Shown here: positions 1 to 6,834 of the stretch, piece after piece
Layout: every line of letters starts with the position of its first letter
Position numbering within the stretch: position 1 is the first letter of the stretch
Origin: Rivularia sp. PCC 7116
Lineage (GTDB): Bacteria > Cyanobacteriota > Cyanobacteriia > Cyanobacteriales > Nostocaceae
Direction: 5' to 3'
Length of the DNA: 64,000 nt
Assembly (NCBI RefSeq): GCF_000316665.1
Contig: NC_019678.1
Coordinates: 8,589,001 to 8,653,000 of the forward strand
Notes under the pieces: generated by a model
Database searches by the model: none
Seen by the model: only the letters and a program-made list of their open reading frames with translations
What the model was told of the DNA's origin: nothing
Made by a program: the position numbers and the translations under genes

Positions 1-747
1 ATAGGCAATTAAATCTTGTTCTGATGTCGAATTAACCATCCCCAAACGAATCGGTAACATAAACTTAGGAGATTCGTAGGCAATTTGTAGAGGACGAAGT
101 TTCTGATAACCGTTTTCGTCAAACTTTTCTAAGTTAACTTTTGCCACAAAGAACTTCATCTTTTGACGAATATAAGGTCTTAGTAGCTGTTTCGCACCCC
201 TAGGAATTTTGTAACCGTTACCGCGAAGCCATCTTTCTAAACCTCTCGATTCCTTGGCGCTGAGGATAACAATATCGTATTCACCCACATTAAATTGTGC
301 TTCCACCGTCACACCCAAATTGCGGTTACTTCTTTTCATCGCTTGATTTGCTATTGGTGCTGGAGGTGGAGCTGCACTTTCTAATGCTCTGTCATACATA
401 ACAGGGGCACAGGGGTCATCATCAAAATATTCGACTAATCGCGGAGCGCTAAAAGCATCCAAACGTTCGATTATTTTAGGTTTACCAACCTGAACTTGTT
501 CTTCCTTTAATACAGTCGGTACGGGTACAACCATAGCAAAATCTTTGACATCGCCTTGATAATCATTCGCCATAGTTAATACAGTGCGATTATCTTTACG
601 AGCGATTACCACCTGAGAAGCTTTGTTATACAGCTTTGAATCTGCCTTAGCAACATAAAAACCACAAAAAGCCAAAGCCGAAGGAGTAAAGCCAATAAGG
701 ATTACAAAAGCTAACAATACACAAATTAGTGCGCGAAATATTTTCAT
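1..747 (-). CDS. DUF2330 domain protein, 3' end outside window
   Basis: Reading from an ATG at 747 toward position 1 gives 249 open codons with no stop, so the C-terminal part lies beyond the window. The product begins with a secretory signal (MKIFRALICVLLAFVILIGF, then SALAFCGFYVAKAD). The block CGFYVAKAD...LYNKASQVVIARKDNRTVLTM resembles the start of DUF2330 proteins, where the conserved Cys follows the cleavage site. The function of this family is not known. It probably acts outside the cytoplasmic membrane. The gene is 15 bp downstream of the RnfD/NqrB-like gene on the same strand, so the two are likely cotranscribed. Confidence 0.8.
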   Translation of the reverse strand, partial: MKIFRALICVLLAFVILIGFTPSALAFCGFYVAKADSKLYNKASQVVIARKDNRTVLTMANDYQGDVKDFAMVVPVPTVLKEEQVQVGKPKIIERLDAFSAPRLVEYFDDDPCAPVMYDRALESAAPPPAPIANQAMKRSNRNLGVTVEAQFNVGEYDIVILSAKESRGLERWLRGNGYKIPRGAKQLLRPYIRQKMKFFVAKVNLEKFDENGYQKLRPLQIAYESPKFMLPIRLGMVNSTSEQDLIAY

Positions 748-762
748 AAGAGTTTTTATTTT

Positions 763-1599
763 TTAGTGGTTAGTTGTTAGTTGTTCATTGCTCCACGAAA
801 ATCGCGATGCTTTCCAAAGCTGGTCGAATATAACCGTCAGCGGTGCCAGAGCAAATAATGCCCAAAATACTGCTGTGGAAAGATAAAAATTGTTTCGCAG
901 AACAAAGGTTACTAGGGCAATGCAAGCTGCCCAAGTTAATCTTCCAACACGGGAATTGGGGATGGAGCGGGGATCGGTCACCATGAACAATGCAAACAGC
1001 AGCAAAGAACCGCTCATCAAACGATGTATGTAAACATCCCAAGTCCAATCCAGCCATAAATTACGTGCAGCCTCTAAGAAGGCGTAAAAACCTAAAAAAG
1101 CTGCCGTAGTATCCCAACGTCCGATACGATGCAAAATCATGCCACCCGTACCAACAAACAACAGTCCATACCACCAGTCTTCGCCCCATTGCCCTGGAGA
1201 AACCCAAGCATCAGGAGTTAGAACCAATGCAGAAATGATTCCGAAATTTGCTGGATTGAAAAAATGCTTATTTCCGAACTTAAAAACAAATTTACTGGCG
1301 ATCGCCATTGCAGCAGCAAACAACATCGTTGTGGGATAATCGGCTCGTAGAAGTAAGCTAATTCCCAAAGATGTAATTAAAGGACTGCGAATATTTGTCT
1401 TATGCTCAAGATTTTCTTTGACCTTTGCAAACGACCAAAGATTTACGATAAACGTTAAGAGCCATTGCGTAACTAAGCTAGTAGCAATTGCAACTAATAT
1501 CATCGTCGGTCGCAGCGTCCAATCTCTTGTACCTATACCTAAAACAAGGAACAAAGAAAGATAAACTATTTGATAATCTCGTATATCTTTAAACAACAT
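763..1599 (-). CDS. RnfD/NqrB-like membrane protein
   Basis: This 278-residue protein has about seven or eight hydrophobic segments and the conserved loops of the NQR2/RnfD/RnfE family: a FNPANFG motif near residue 115 and a MVTDPRSIPNSRVGR loop near residue 205. In true RnfD/NqrB this subunit carries covalent FMN on a Thr in an (S/D)GAT motif and takes part in ion-coupled electron transfer. I do not see that flavinylation motif, and no other Rnf/Nqr subunit lies nearby. The protein therefore probably does something other than run a complete Rnf pump. It is followed by the DUF2330 gene on the same strand. Confidence 0.78.
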   Translation of the reverse strand: MLFKDIRDYQIVYLSLFLVLGIGTRDWTLRPTMILVAIATSLVTQWLLTFIVNLWSFAKVKENLEHKTNIRSPLITSLGISLLLRADYPTTMLFAAAMAIASKFVFKFGNKHFFNPANFGIISALVLTPDAWVSPGQWGEDWWYGLLFVGTGGMILHRIGRWDTTAAFLGFYAFLEAARNLWLDWTWDVYIHRLMSGSLLLFALFMVTDPRSIPNSRVGRLTWAACIALVTFVLRNNFYLSTAVFWALFALAPLTVIFDQLWKASRFSWSNEQLTTNH

Positions 1600-1761
1600 T
1601 ACCGGTTCATTCCGGGATTACTCCTAAATTTATCTCAATCTAAACTATAAAAAAGTTATTTGGTTATATGGTTACAGAATTTGTTACAGCAACTATATGA
1701 ACAATTTGACACTCGAATGCTGCTGCTCGTTCCCAAACGACTGCTGGTAAAACTTTTTAAC

Positions 1762-1812
1762 TAAAATCTAAAATCTAAAATCTAAAATCCAACATCCAAA
1801 ATCTAAAGTCCT
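1762..1812. repeat. 7-bp tandem repeat (AAAATCT)
   Basis: About seven copies of a heptamer close to AAAATCT run up to the start of the deacetylase gene, some with AAAATCC or AACATCC variants. Short 7-bp tandem repeats of this type are typical of intergenic DNA in heterocystous cyanobacteria. Confidence 0.75.
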
Positions 1813-1814
1813 AA

Positions 1815-2489
1815 ATGCAGCTTTATCCCTTATTTCCGCTTATATACCCAGTTCTCAAATCAAGTTTTCCCAAATGTCTTTGGAGAGGTAATCCCAATTC
1901 CAAAACTATCGCTCTTACTTTCGATGATGGCCCCCATCCGCAATATACGCCGCAACTACTAAAAGTTTTAGAGCACTATCAAATTCAAGCAAGTTTTTTT
2001 TGGCTGGGTGTTTGCGTTGAACGTGCGCCACATATAGCCCAACAAGTTCATTCTCGCGGACATTGGATAGGATTACATGGCTATTCCCATCATAATTTTC
2101 CCTTGCTTTCCCCCGAAGAACTCAAGCAAAGTCTAGAAAAAACCCAAACAGCTATTTACAATGCTTGTAATTTATCGCCAGAAAAGGTACGCGATATCCG
2201 CCCACCAAACGGCTTATTTACCCCTAGAACTTTACAACTATTTGAGCGGTGGAATTACCGTCCTGTAATGTGGAGTGTTGTTCCTGAAGATTGGGTAAGT
2301 CCGGGAATAGCTAAAGTTGTTGACAGAGTCATGAAAAACTTAGAAAACGGGTCTTTGATAGTATTACATGATGGGGTTTGCGGTGGAGAAAATGTAGCAC
2401 AGATAGCACAAATTATTATCCCAAAGCTATTGGAGCAGGGATATCAATTTACTACTGTCGATACTTTATGGCAATCGGCTATAAGTTAA
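1815..2489 (+). CDS. Polysaccharide deacetylase (NodB domain)
   Basis: This 224-residue carbohydrate esterase 4 protein should remove N-acetyl groups from a chitin- or peptidoglycan-like glycan. The NodB motifs are present in order: TFDDGP with Asp37/Asp38, the metal-binding HGYSH (His88, His92), RPPNG near residue 137, WSVVPEDW near 155 and IVLHDG near 185. The chain is almost entirely the catalytic domain, with only about 30 residues in front and no clear cleavable signal. The start ATG follows directly after a tandem 7-bp repeat, so the promoter must lie within or before the repeats. Confidence 0.9.
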   Translation: MQLYPLFPLIYPVLKSSFPKCLWRGNPNSKTIALTFDDGPHPQYTPQLLKVLEHYQIQASFFWLGVCVERAPHIAQQVHSRGHWIGLHGYSHHNFPLLSPEELKQSLEKTQTAIYNACNLSPEKVRDIRPPNGLFTPRTLQLFERWNYRPVMWSVVPEDWVSPGIAKVVDRVMKNLENGSLIVLHDGVCGGENVAQIAQIIIPKLLEQGYQFTTVDTLWQSAIS

Positions 2490-2504
2490 CGATTAACAGT
2501 TAAG

Positions 2505-2631
2505 TAAGTAGGCAGAAAAAAACATACCTATATAACAGAATGTAAATTAGCCTTAAACCCTTACTCCGACTGCCAACTGCCGACTGCCGACTGGCTTGTC
2601 CTAATTACAATTTTCAACACCAACCTACTTA
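2505..2631. repeat. MITE-like dispersed element, copy 1
   Basis: This 127-bp stretch has inverted ends TAAGTAGG and CCTACTTA. A second, similar copy lies at 33206-33324. Shared internal blocks include GTAAAT near a run of TTAAACCCTTACTC and TTTTCAACRCCAACCTACTTA. It carries no ORF and looks like a small non-autonomous element. Confidence 0.6.
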
Positions 2632-2645
2632 CCAGCTACAGCTAA

Positions 2646-2975
2646 TTACTCGTTAACAATTACTTCTTCGGCTGCCTCTACTTCCTCTGTTTTGTCTTCG
2701 TCAGTGCCTAATAAATTATGAATTTCTTGCAAGGAAGCAGGCTTTGCTGATGCTTCTTGGGGAATATCGCTTTCGCATTCAATCAAGTCTTCCACTTTAC
2801 AGTTAAGAGCTTTACAAAATTTAATTATTCTTTGAATGTGGTCTGTACCCGTTCTACCACTTTCCCAATTTTGAATCGTACTTTCCGTAACACCTACAAG
2901 ACGAGACAGTTCTAGCTGGGTTAGACCTGCCTTTTCACGAAGAAAAGCTATTCTTGGTTTTGGTTTTGCTTTCAC
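2646..2975 (-). CDS. XRE-family HTH transcriptional regulator
   Basis: This is a small cytoplasmic DNA-binding protein of about 109 residues. The helix-turn-helix is clear (AGLTQLELSRLVGVTESTIQ, then NWESGRTG), followed by an acidic tail ending EEVEAAEEVIVNE. An ATG at 3062 would add 29 hydrophobic and Cys-containing residues that do not belong to the HTH fold. I prefer the GTG at 2975 (VKAKPKPRIAFLREK), which starts just before the domain. It lies divergent to the secreted-repeat array, with about 440 bp between them, so control of the array is possible but is only inference from position. Confidence 0.8.
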   Translation of the reverse strand: MKAKPKPRIAFLREKAGLTQLELSRLVGVTESTIQNWESGRTGTDHIQRIIKFCKALNCKVEDLIECESDIPQEASAKPASLQEIHNLLGTDEDKTEEVEAAEEVIVNE

Positions 2976-3413
2976 AATACGGCACTCATGCGCGTCTATA
3001 GCCGTACATCCTAGCATCAAAAAAATAGAGCCGCCTAACTTTTTTAACCAAAGACTTGACACCCTTAAGTTCTTTGGTTAAATTGTTTAGGTATAGAGAT
3101 TCAATTTAAGATATTAACCGTTCGGGGTAAATCTCAGGATTTCTGATCGAAGTTAACTAGTAGCTATTAACTGTTAACTAGTCACTAATTAAAAGTACAA
3201 ATATTTAGTTCCAAAAAAAAATTCGGATAAATCCGGAATAAGCAAATTGAATTCTGTAGCCCCGTATATCCGACAAGAGAAAAATACAATCTTTAAAAAA
3301 TCAACAAGGGTTCTTAATAAACACCCGAAGAAACTTTAAAGAATGTACATTCTCTGGGTAAAAACACACAACAGACAACACAACACACAATACAATTACA
3401 CGAGGTTTATCAA
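2976..3413. promoter_or_regulatory. Divergent intergenic region and leader of the secreted-repeat array
   Basis: This gap separates the XRE regulator (minus) from the first secreted-repeat gene (plus). Its last 50 bases form a CA-rich leader (ACACAACAGACAACACAACA and more) ending in an ACGAGG ribosome-binding site 11 bases before the ATG. The CA-rich leader recurs before copies 2, 3 and 5 of the family. I cannot assign a -10 or -35 box with confidence. Confidence 0.5.
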
Positions 3414-3821
3414 ATGTTGAAGAAGTCTTTTGCTTTTGGTTTGTTAGCTGCTGGTTTAATGGTTGCACCTGGTGCTGCTTTTGCTGATGTTCAAAATCAG
3501 AATAGCAGTCAAAATACAGTTCAAGAGGGCATAGCAGAACATGGAAGTACTAACGCTCAAAGCTCTGAAACTCTCAATGTACAAGAGCAAATTCAGAAGA
3601 CTCGCGAACGTGTAAAACGCGGTGGTCATGGTCGTTATGGTCGTTATGGTCGTTACGGTCGTCCTAGCTATTGCGGCAATAACTTCAGCGGACAATCTCA
3701 AAATTCTTCTCAAGGAACCCTTCAGAGTGGAGAAGCTTTTGATAATTCTGTGAATGGTCAATCAAACAGCAGTGTTAGCGACCAGAAACAGTCTGCTGCA
3801 ACTAGCCGTGCTTGCCGGTAA
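3414..3821 (+). CDS. Secreted Gln/Asn-rich two-repeat protein, copy 1
   Basis: This is a 135-residue exported protein with a signal peptide cleaved after about residue 24 (APGAAFA/DVQ). The mature part has two related repeats of about 33 residues. Repeat 1 is QNQNSSQ...VQEGIAEHGSTNAQ...LNVQEQ and repeat 2 is QSQNSSQ...QSGEAFDNSVNGQ...SVSDQKQ. They flank a basic linker RGGHGRYGRYGRYGRPSYCG. There is one Cys in the linker and one near the end (SRACR). The spacing of Gln, Gly and Asn recalls curlin repeats, so an amyloid-like or fibre-forming role is possible but unproven. I know no named family for it. Confidence 0.8.
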   Translation: MLKKSFAFGLLAAGLMVAPGAAFADVQNQNSSQNTVQEGIAEHGSTNAQSSETLNVQEQIQKTRERVKRGGHGRYGRYGRYGRPSYCGNNFSGQSQNSSQGTLQSGEAFDNSVNGQSNSSVSDQKQSAATSRACR

Positions 3822-3900
3822 TAGTTATTAGTTAAAAGTAAGCATTTAGCAGTTATTAGTGTAATTGTTTATCTGACTTAAGAACTGAGAATGATAAGAA

Positions 3901-3985
3901 AAGTGGTATTGATTTATCTTTGCAATGCCATTTGAATTCAACAACACAACAACACACACAACACAATTTCAACGAGGTAAATACA
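3901..3985 (+). promoter_or_regulatory. Conserved 5' leader hairpin before copy 2
   Basis: AAGTGGTATTG at 3901-3911 pairs with CAATGCCATTT at 3923-3933 using two G-U pairs, with the loop ATTTATCTTTG. A CA-rich stretch and AACGAGG follow, then the ATG at 3986. The same leader with perfect pairing stands before copy 3. It could end the previous transcript or control the next gene. Confidence 0.6.
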
Positions 3986-4393
3986 ATGTTTAAGAAGTCA
4001 TTTGGTTTCGGTTTATTGGCTGCTGGCTTGATGGTTGCACCTGGTGCTGCTTTCGCTGATGTTCAAACTCAGAATAGTAGTCAGCATACAGTTCAACATG
4101 GAACCGCAATTGATGGCAGCGTAAATGCTCAAAGCTCTGAAACTCTTAACGTACAAGAGCAAATTCAAAAGACTCGCGAACGTGTAAAACGCGGTGGTCA
4201 TGGGCGTTATGGTCGTTACGGTCGCTACGGTCGTCCTAGCTATTGCGGTAGCAAGCACAACACACAGGCACAAAATTCTTCTCAGGGTAGCCATCAAAGC
4301 GGTGTAGCTGTAGATTATTCCGATAATGCTCAATCTAACAGCAGCGTTAGCGACCAAAAGCAAGTTGCTTCTAATAGTCGCGCTTGTCGATAA
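3986..4393 (+). CDS. Secreted Gln/Asn-rich two-repeat protein, copy 2
   Basis: This is a 135-residue paralog of copy 1. The signal peptide is MFKKSFGFGLLAAGLMVAPG, cleaved before DVQTQ. The same layout follows: repeat QTQNSSQHTVQHGTAIDGSV, linker HGRYGRYGRYGRPSYCG, repeat QAQNSSQGSHQSGVAVDYSD, and terminal SRACR. The first repeat has the sequence TAIDGSVN, where copies 1 and 3 have IAEHGS. An earlier ATG at 3920 lies in the leader hairpin and would put 22 polar residues before the signal peptide. The ATG at 3986 follows AACGAGG at good spacing and is the better start. Confidence 0.8.
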   Translation: MFKKSFGFGLLAAGLMVAPGAAFADVQTQNSSQHTVQHGTAIDGSVNAQSSETLNVQEQIQKTRERVKRGGHGRYGRYGRYGRPSYCGSKHNTQAQNSSQGSHQSGVAVDYSDNAQSNSSVSDQKQVASNSRACR

Positions 4394-4470
4394 AAGTTAT
4401 GAGCTATCTGACTAACTCAAAACTATTGTTAATTCAGAATCTGAATTAACAACTGATAGCCGATTGCAGA

Positions 4471-4547
4471 AAATGGCATTGATTTATCTTTGCAATGCCA
4501 TTTGAATTCAACAACACACACAACACAATTTCAACGAGGCAAATAAA
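4471..4547 (+). promoter_or_regulatory. Conserved 5' leader hairpin before copy 3
   Basis: AAATGGCATTG (4471-4481) pairs perfectly over 11 bp with CAATGCCATTT (4493-4503), with loop ATTTATCTTTG. The following GAATTCAACAACACA leader and AACGAGG match the leader of copy 2 almost base for base. Two base pairs that are G-C or A-U here are G-U in the other copy, so the pairing is kept. Confidence 0.62.
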
Positions 4548-4946
4548 ATGTTTAAGAAGTCATTTGGTTTCGGTTTATTGGCTGCTGGCTTGATGATTGC
4601 ACCTGGTGCTGCTTTTGCTGATGTTCAAACTCAAAATAGTAGTCAGCATACAGTTCAAGAAGGCATCGCAGAACATGGTAGTGTAAATGCTCAAAGCTCT
4701 GAAACTCTTAACGTACAAGAGCAAATTCAAAAGACTCGCGAACGTGTAAAACGCGGTGGTCATGGTCGTTACGGTCGCTACGGTCGTCCTGGCTACTGCG
4801 GCAGCAAGCACAACGCACAGGCACAAAATTCTTCTCAAGGTAGCCATCAAAGCGGTGTAGCTGTAGATTATTCCGATAATGCTCAATCTAACAGCAGCGT
4901 TAGCGACCAAAAGCAAGTTGCTTCTAATAGTCGCGCTTGTCGTTAA
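4548..4946 (+). CDS. Secreted Gln/Asn-rich two-repeat protein, copy 3
   Basis: This 132-residue paralog is nearly identical to copy 2 over its signal peptide and second repeat (QAQNSSQGSHQSGVAVDYSD, SNSRACR). In the first repeat it carries VQEGIAEHGSVN, like copy 1. The linker has one GRY unit fewer (HGRYGRYGRPGYCG). The pattern suggests a recent duplication of copy 2 together with its leader, plus exchange with copy 1. The product is expected to be secreted. Its function is unknown. Confidence 0.8.
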   Translation: MFKKSFGFGLLAAGLMIAPGAAFADVQTQNSSQHTVQEGIAEHGSVNAQSSETLNVQEQIQKTRERVKRGGHGRYGRYGRPGYCGSKHNAQAQNSSQGSHQSGVAVDYSDNAQSNSSVSDQKQVASNSRACR

Positions 4947-4968
4947 TATCTTCGATTGAACTTTCGAG

Positions 4969-5000
4969 GGCGGTGCCAATTAATTAGAACTGGTATCGCC
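4969..5000 (+). terminator. Hairpin after copy 3
   Basis: GGCGGTGCCA (4969-4978) pairs with TGGTATCGCC (4991-5000) with two G-U pairs and a 12-base loop. It sits 23 bases after the stop of copy 3. There is no strong T run, so termination is likely but not certain. Confidence 0.45.
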
Positions 5001-5044
5001 AGCTTTACTAGTTCTAAATCATACGTAAATTTGAGGTTTTGAAT

Positions 5045-5416
5045 ATGTTGAATAGATCTTTGGCTTTTGGCTTATTAGCAGCTGGTTTAATGATTGCTCC
5101 GGGTGTAGCGTTTGCTGATTCTCAAAGGCAAAATAATGTGCAAATTAATACTCAATCGGGCACTGCGATCGGCAATGGTGTAAATGCTCAAAGTTCAGAA
5201 ACCTTGAATATCCAAAATCAAGTAAAATTACGCCAACGTCGAGCTTATAAGCGGTTGGGTTACTGTCCGGGTAAATACAGTACACAGTCACAAATTTCGA
5301 CTCAAGCATCTACTCAAAATGGTGGTGCTATAGATTATTCTGACAATGCTCAAGCTAGTTCTAGCGTTAGCGAACAAAACCAAGTGGTTGTAAGTACCAC
5401 TGGTTGCTATCGTTAA
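5045..5416 (+). CDS. Secreted Gln/Asn-rich two-repeat protein, copy 4 (diverged)
   Basis: This is a 123-residue, more diverged paralog. The signal peptide MLNRSLAFGLLAAGLMIAPG is cleaved near AFA/DSQ. Repeat 1 is QRQNNVQINTQSGTAIGNGV followed by NAQSSETLNIQNQ. The basic linker RQRRAYKRLGYCPG has no GRY units. Repeat 2 is QSQISTQASTQNGGAIDYSD followed by NAQASSSVSEQNQ. It ends TTGCYR, so the linker Cys and the C-terminal Cys are both kept. The ATG at 5045 is preferred over a TTG six bases earlier. It lacks the CA-rich leader of the other copies. Confidence 0.78.
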   Translation: MLNRSLAFGLLAAGLMIAPGVAFADSQRQNNVQINTQSGTAIGNGVNAQSSETLNIQNQVKLRQRRAYKRLGYCPGKYSTQSQISTQASTQNGGAIDYSDNAQASSSVSEQNQVVVSTTGCYR

Positions 5417-5426
5417 TAGTCTTGCG

Positions 5427-5448
5427 GTACGGGCAGGAATGCCCGTAC
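5427..5448. repeat. Perfect hairpin GTACGGGCA/TGCCCGTAC
   Basis: A 9-bp perfect stem with loop GGAA lies 10 bases after the stop of copy 4. It may act as a terminator or be a small REP-like hairpin. No T run follows on the plus strand. Confidence 0.55.
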
Positions 5449-5519
5449 AAAAATACTGCAAAATCTTTCTAAGTACAGCACACAATACACAACACGCAAC
5501 ACTAATAAGGTCTACAACA

Positions 5520-5861
5520 ATGATAAAGAACGTTTTTAGCTTCGGTTTATTAGCTGCTGCTTTTATCGTTGCACCAAGCGCAGCATTTGCAGGACAAGGA
5601 GTTGTTCAAGAGTTAAATCAGGAGGCTACCGCAATTGGTTCGGGTAGTAGAGTTATTCAAAATGGCAGACAAATAAGCGTTCAGCGTCAAGAAAGAATAG
5701 GTCCTCGCAATCGTAGATGTGGCAAAGATTCGCAGTCACAGAATTCAACTCAACGGATTGACCAAAATGCTGTTGCTGTTAATGGTGGTGTTGTTAGGCA
5801 AAATGCCACACAAAGAAATATCCAGCGTCAACTTATTCTAGGTTCTCGCTACTGTTATTAG
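5520..5861 (+). CDS. Secreted Gln-rich two-repeat protein, copy 5 (most diverged)
   Basis: This is a 113-residue exported protein. The signal peptide is MIKNVFSFGLLAAAFIVAPS, cleaved near AFA/GQG. The same two-repeat plan is visible but degenerate: VVQELNQEATAIGSGSRVIQ, then linker RIGPRNRRCGKD, then QSQNSTQRIDQNAVAVNGGV. It ends SRYCY. The linker Cys and the C-terminal Cys are kept. A CA-rich leader (ACACAATACACAACACGCAA) and AAGG precede the ATG at 5520. This shows that the repeat/linker/Cys architecture, rather than exact sequence, is what is conserved. Confidence 0.75.
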   Translation: MIKNVFSFGLLAAAFIVAPSAAFAGQGVVQELNQEATAIGSGSRVIQNGRQISVQRQERIGPRNRRCGKDSQSQNSTQRIDQNAVAVNGGVVRQNATQRNIQRQLILGSRYCY

Positions 5862-5936
5862 TGTCTGAGGAAAATATCGGGTGAGGCTATTAGCAGGGGA
5901 AGCAAAGGAAATTTTCTCATACAAGAGGTATTAACC

Positions 5937-6269
5937 ATGCCCGTTAAACAAACGATTTCAATCTTTGCATTATCCGTACTAATAGCATTACCGAGTGGAA
6001 TGGCTCGTGCTGGAAATATTAAAGTTCAAAACGGTAATTCTCAGGTAACAATCAATCGTAACGGTGATATCAAAATTAGACATCTTCGTGGAAGAAGATT
6101 TTATCGCCGTCGTCTGAAGCGTGGCTCCGCAATTCGAGTTCCTTCACGCAGCTTCCACCAGCAAACGAATAGGAAAAGAGATAACTGTAGAACTTACCGT
6201 AGCATTCGTCAAAGTCGTTCTGGTAAAAATCGCTCTTATGCTCGCACCAGAACAACAACCTGTCAATAA
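5937..6269 (+). CDS. Small basic secreted protein
   Basis: This 110-residue protein has a signal peptide (MPVKQTISIFALSVLIALPS, then GMARA/GNIK). The mature part is very rich in Arg (for example RHLRGRRFYRRRLKRGS). It starts with KVQNGNSQVTINRNGDIKI, a Gln/Asn-rich stretch that faintly echoes the repeats upstream. Two Cys sit near the C terminus (DNCRTYRS, TTTCQ). I do not recognise a family. Its position right behind the paralog array suggests a shared extracellular setting, perhaps binding an acidic polymer, which is speculation. Confidence 0.65.
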   Translation: MPVKQTISIFALSVLIALPSGMARAGNIKVQNGNSQVTINRNGDIKIRHLRGRRFYRRRLKRGSAIRVPSRSFHQQTNRKRDNCRTYRSIRQSRSGKNRSYARTRTTTCQ

Positions 6270-6286
6270 TCTTCAAGGATGCAACT

Positions 6287-6685
6287 ATGAAACTAAAATT
6301 ACTTACTATAAGCTTATTTTCACTAACTTCTGTATCTTCTTTTTTCGTTCCTTTTTCGAGTAATAAAGCATTAGCAGGATGTAATGCTATTGATGTGAAT
6401 GTTCAAGTAGCAATTGACGATTCACCTAGAGGAAGACAAAGAAATAATGTTAGCCAAGAGTTTGGTGAAAATTGCAAAGGCACTGTTGGTACCACCGCCG
6501 TTACTAGATCTACTCAAGTTTGCAAGTCCTCTAAGTGCGAACAAAAACGTAACAACAGGCAACGGGTTGATGGAGATCCAAATCGTCGTACTGGTGTTAA
6601 TACTAATAATATTGGGATTAAAGTTGATGTCCCGGTACATGTGAAAAAGCCTAATACACCCAAACCTCCTTCTTTTAGAAGATAA
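6287..6685 (+). CDS. Small Cys-containing secreted protein
   Basis: This 132-residue protein has a signal peptide ending near NKALA/GCNA. The mature chain has four Cys (GCNA, ENCKG, QVCKSSKC) and a polar, Arg-rich C-terminal half ending KKPNTPKPPSFRR. An AAGG element lies before the ATG, and the gap to the previous gene is only 17 bp, so the two are probably cotranscribed. No known family is recognised. A hairpin terminator follows. Confidence 0.65.
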   Translation: MKLKLLTISLFSLTSVSSFFVPFSSNKALAGCNAIDVNVQVAIDDSPRGRQRNNVSQEFGENCKGTVGTTAVTRSTQVCKSSKCEQKRNNRQRVDGDPNRRTGVNTNNIGIKVDVPVHVKKPNTPKPPSFRR

Positions 6686-6723
6686 AAATTTCTTTCTGCT
6701 AAAAATGCTTAATTAAGTTTTAT

Positions 6724-6752
6724 TTAGCCTGGAGTTTATAACTTCAGGCTAA
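6724..6752 (+). terminator. Intrinsic terminator-like hairpin
   Basis: TTAGCCTG (6724-6731) and CAGGCTAA (6745-6752) form a stem extended by AGTT/AACT, followed by TATTTTAATT. It probably ends the transcript of the two preceding genes. Confidence 0.65.
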
Positions 6753-6834
6753 TATTTTAATTAAAATAGGAAATGGGGAATAGGAAACAGTAAGTAGTAA
6801 TTTCTCATTGATAATTGATTATTCAGGAATAACG

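Noticed and set aside
3456..3761. Antisense ORFs in the secreted-repeat array (also 4013-4363 and 4575-4979)
   Set aside because: They mirror the repeated codons of the paralogs on the other strand and have no independent support.
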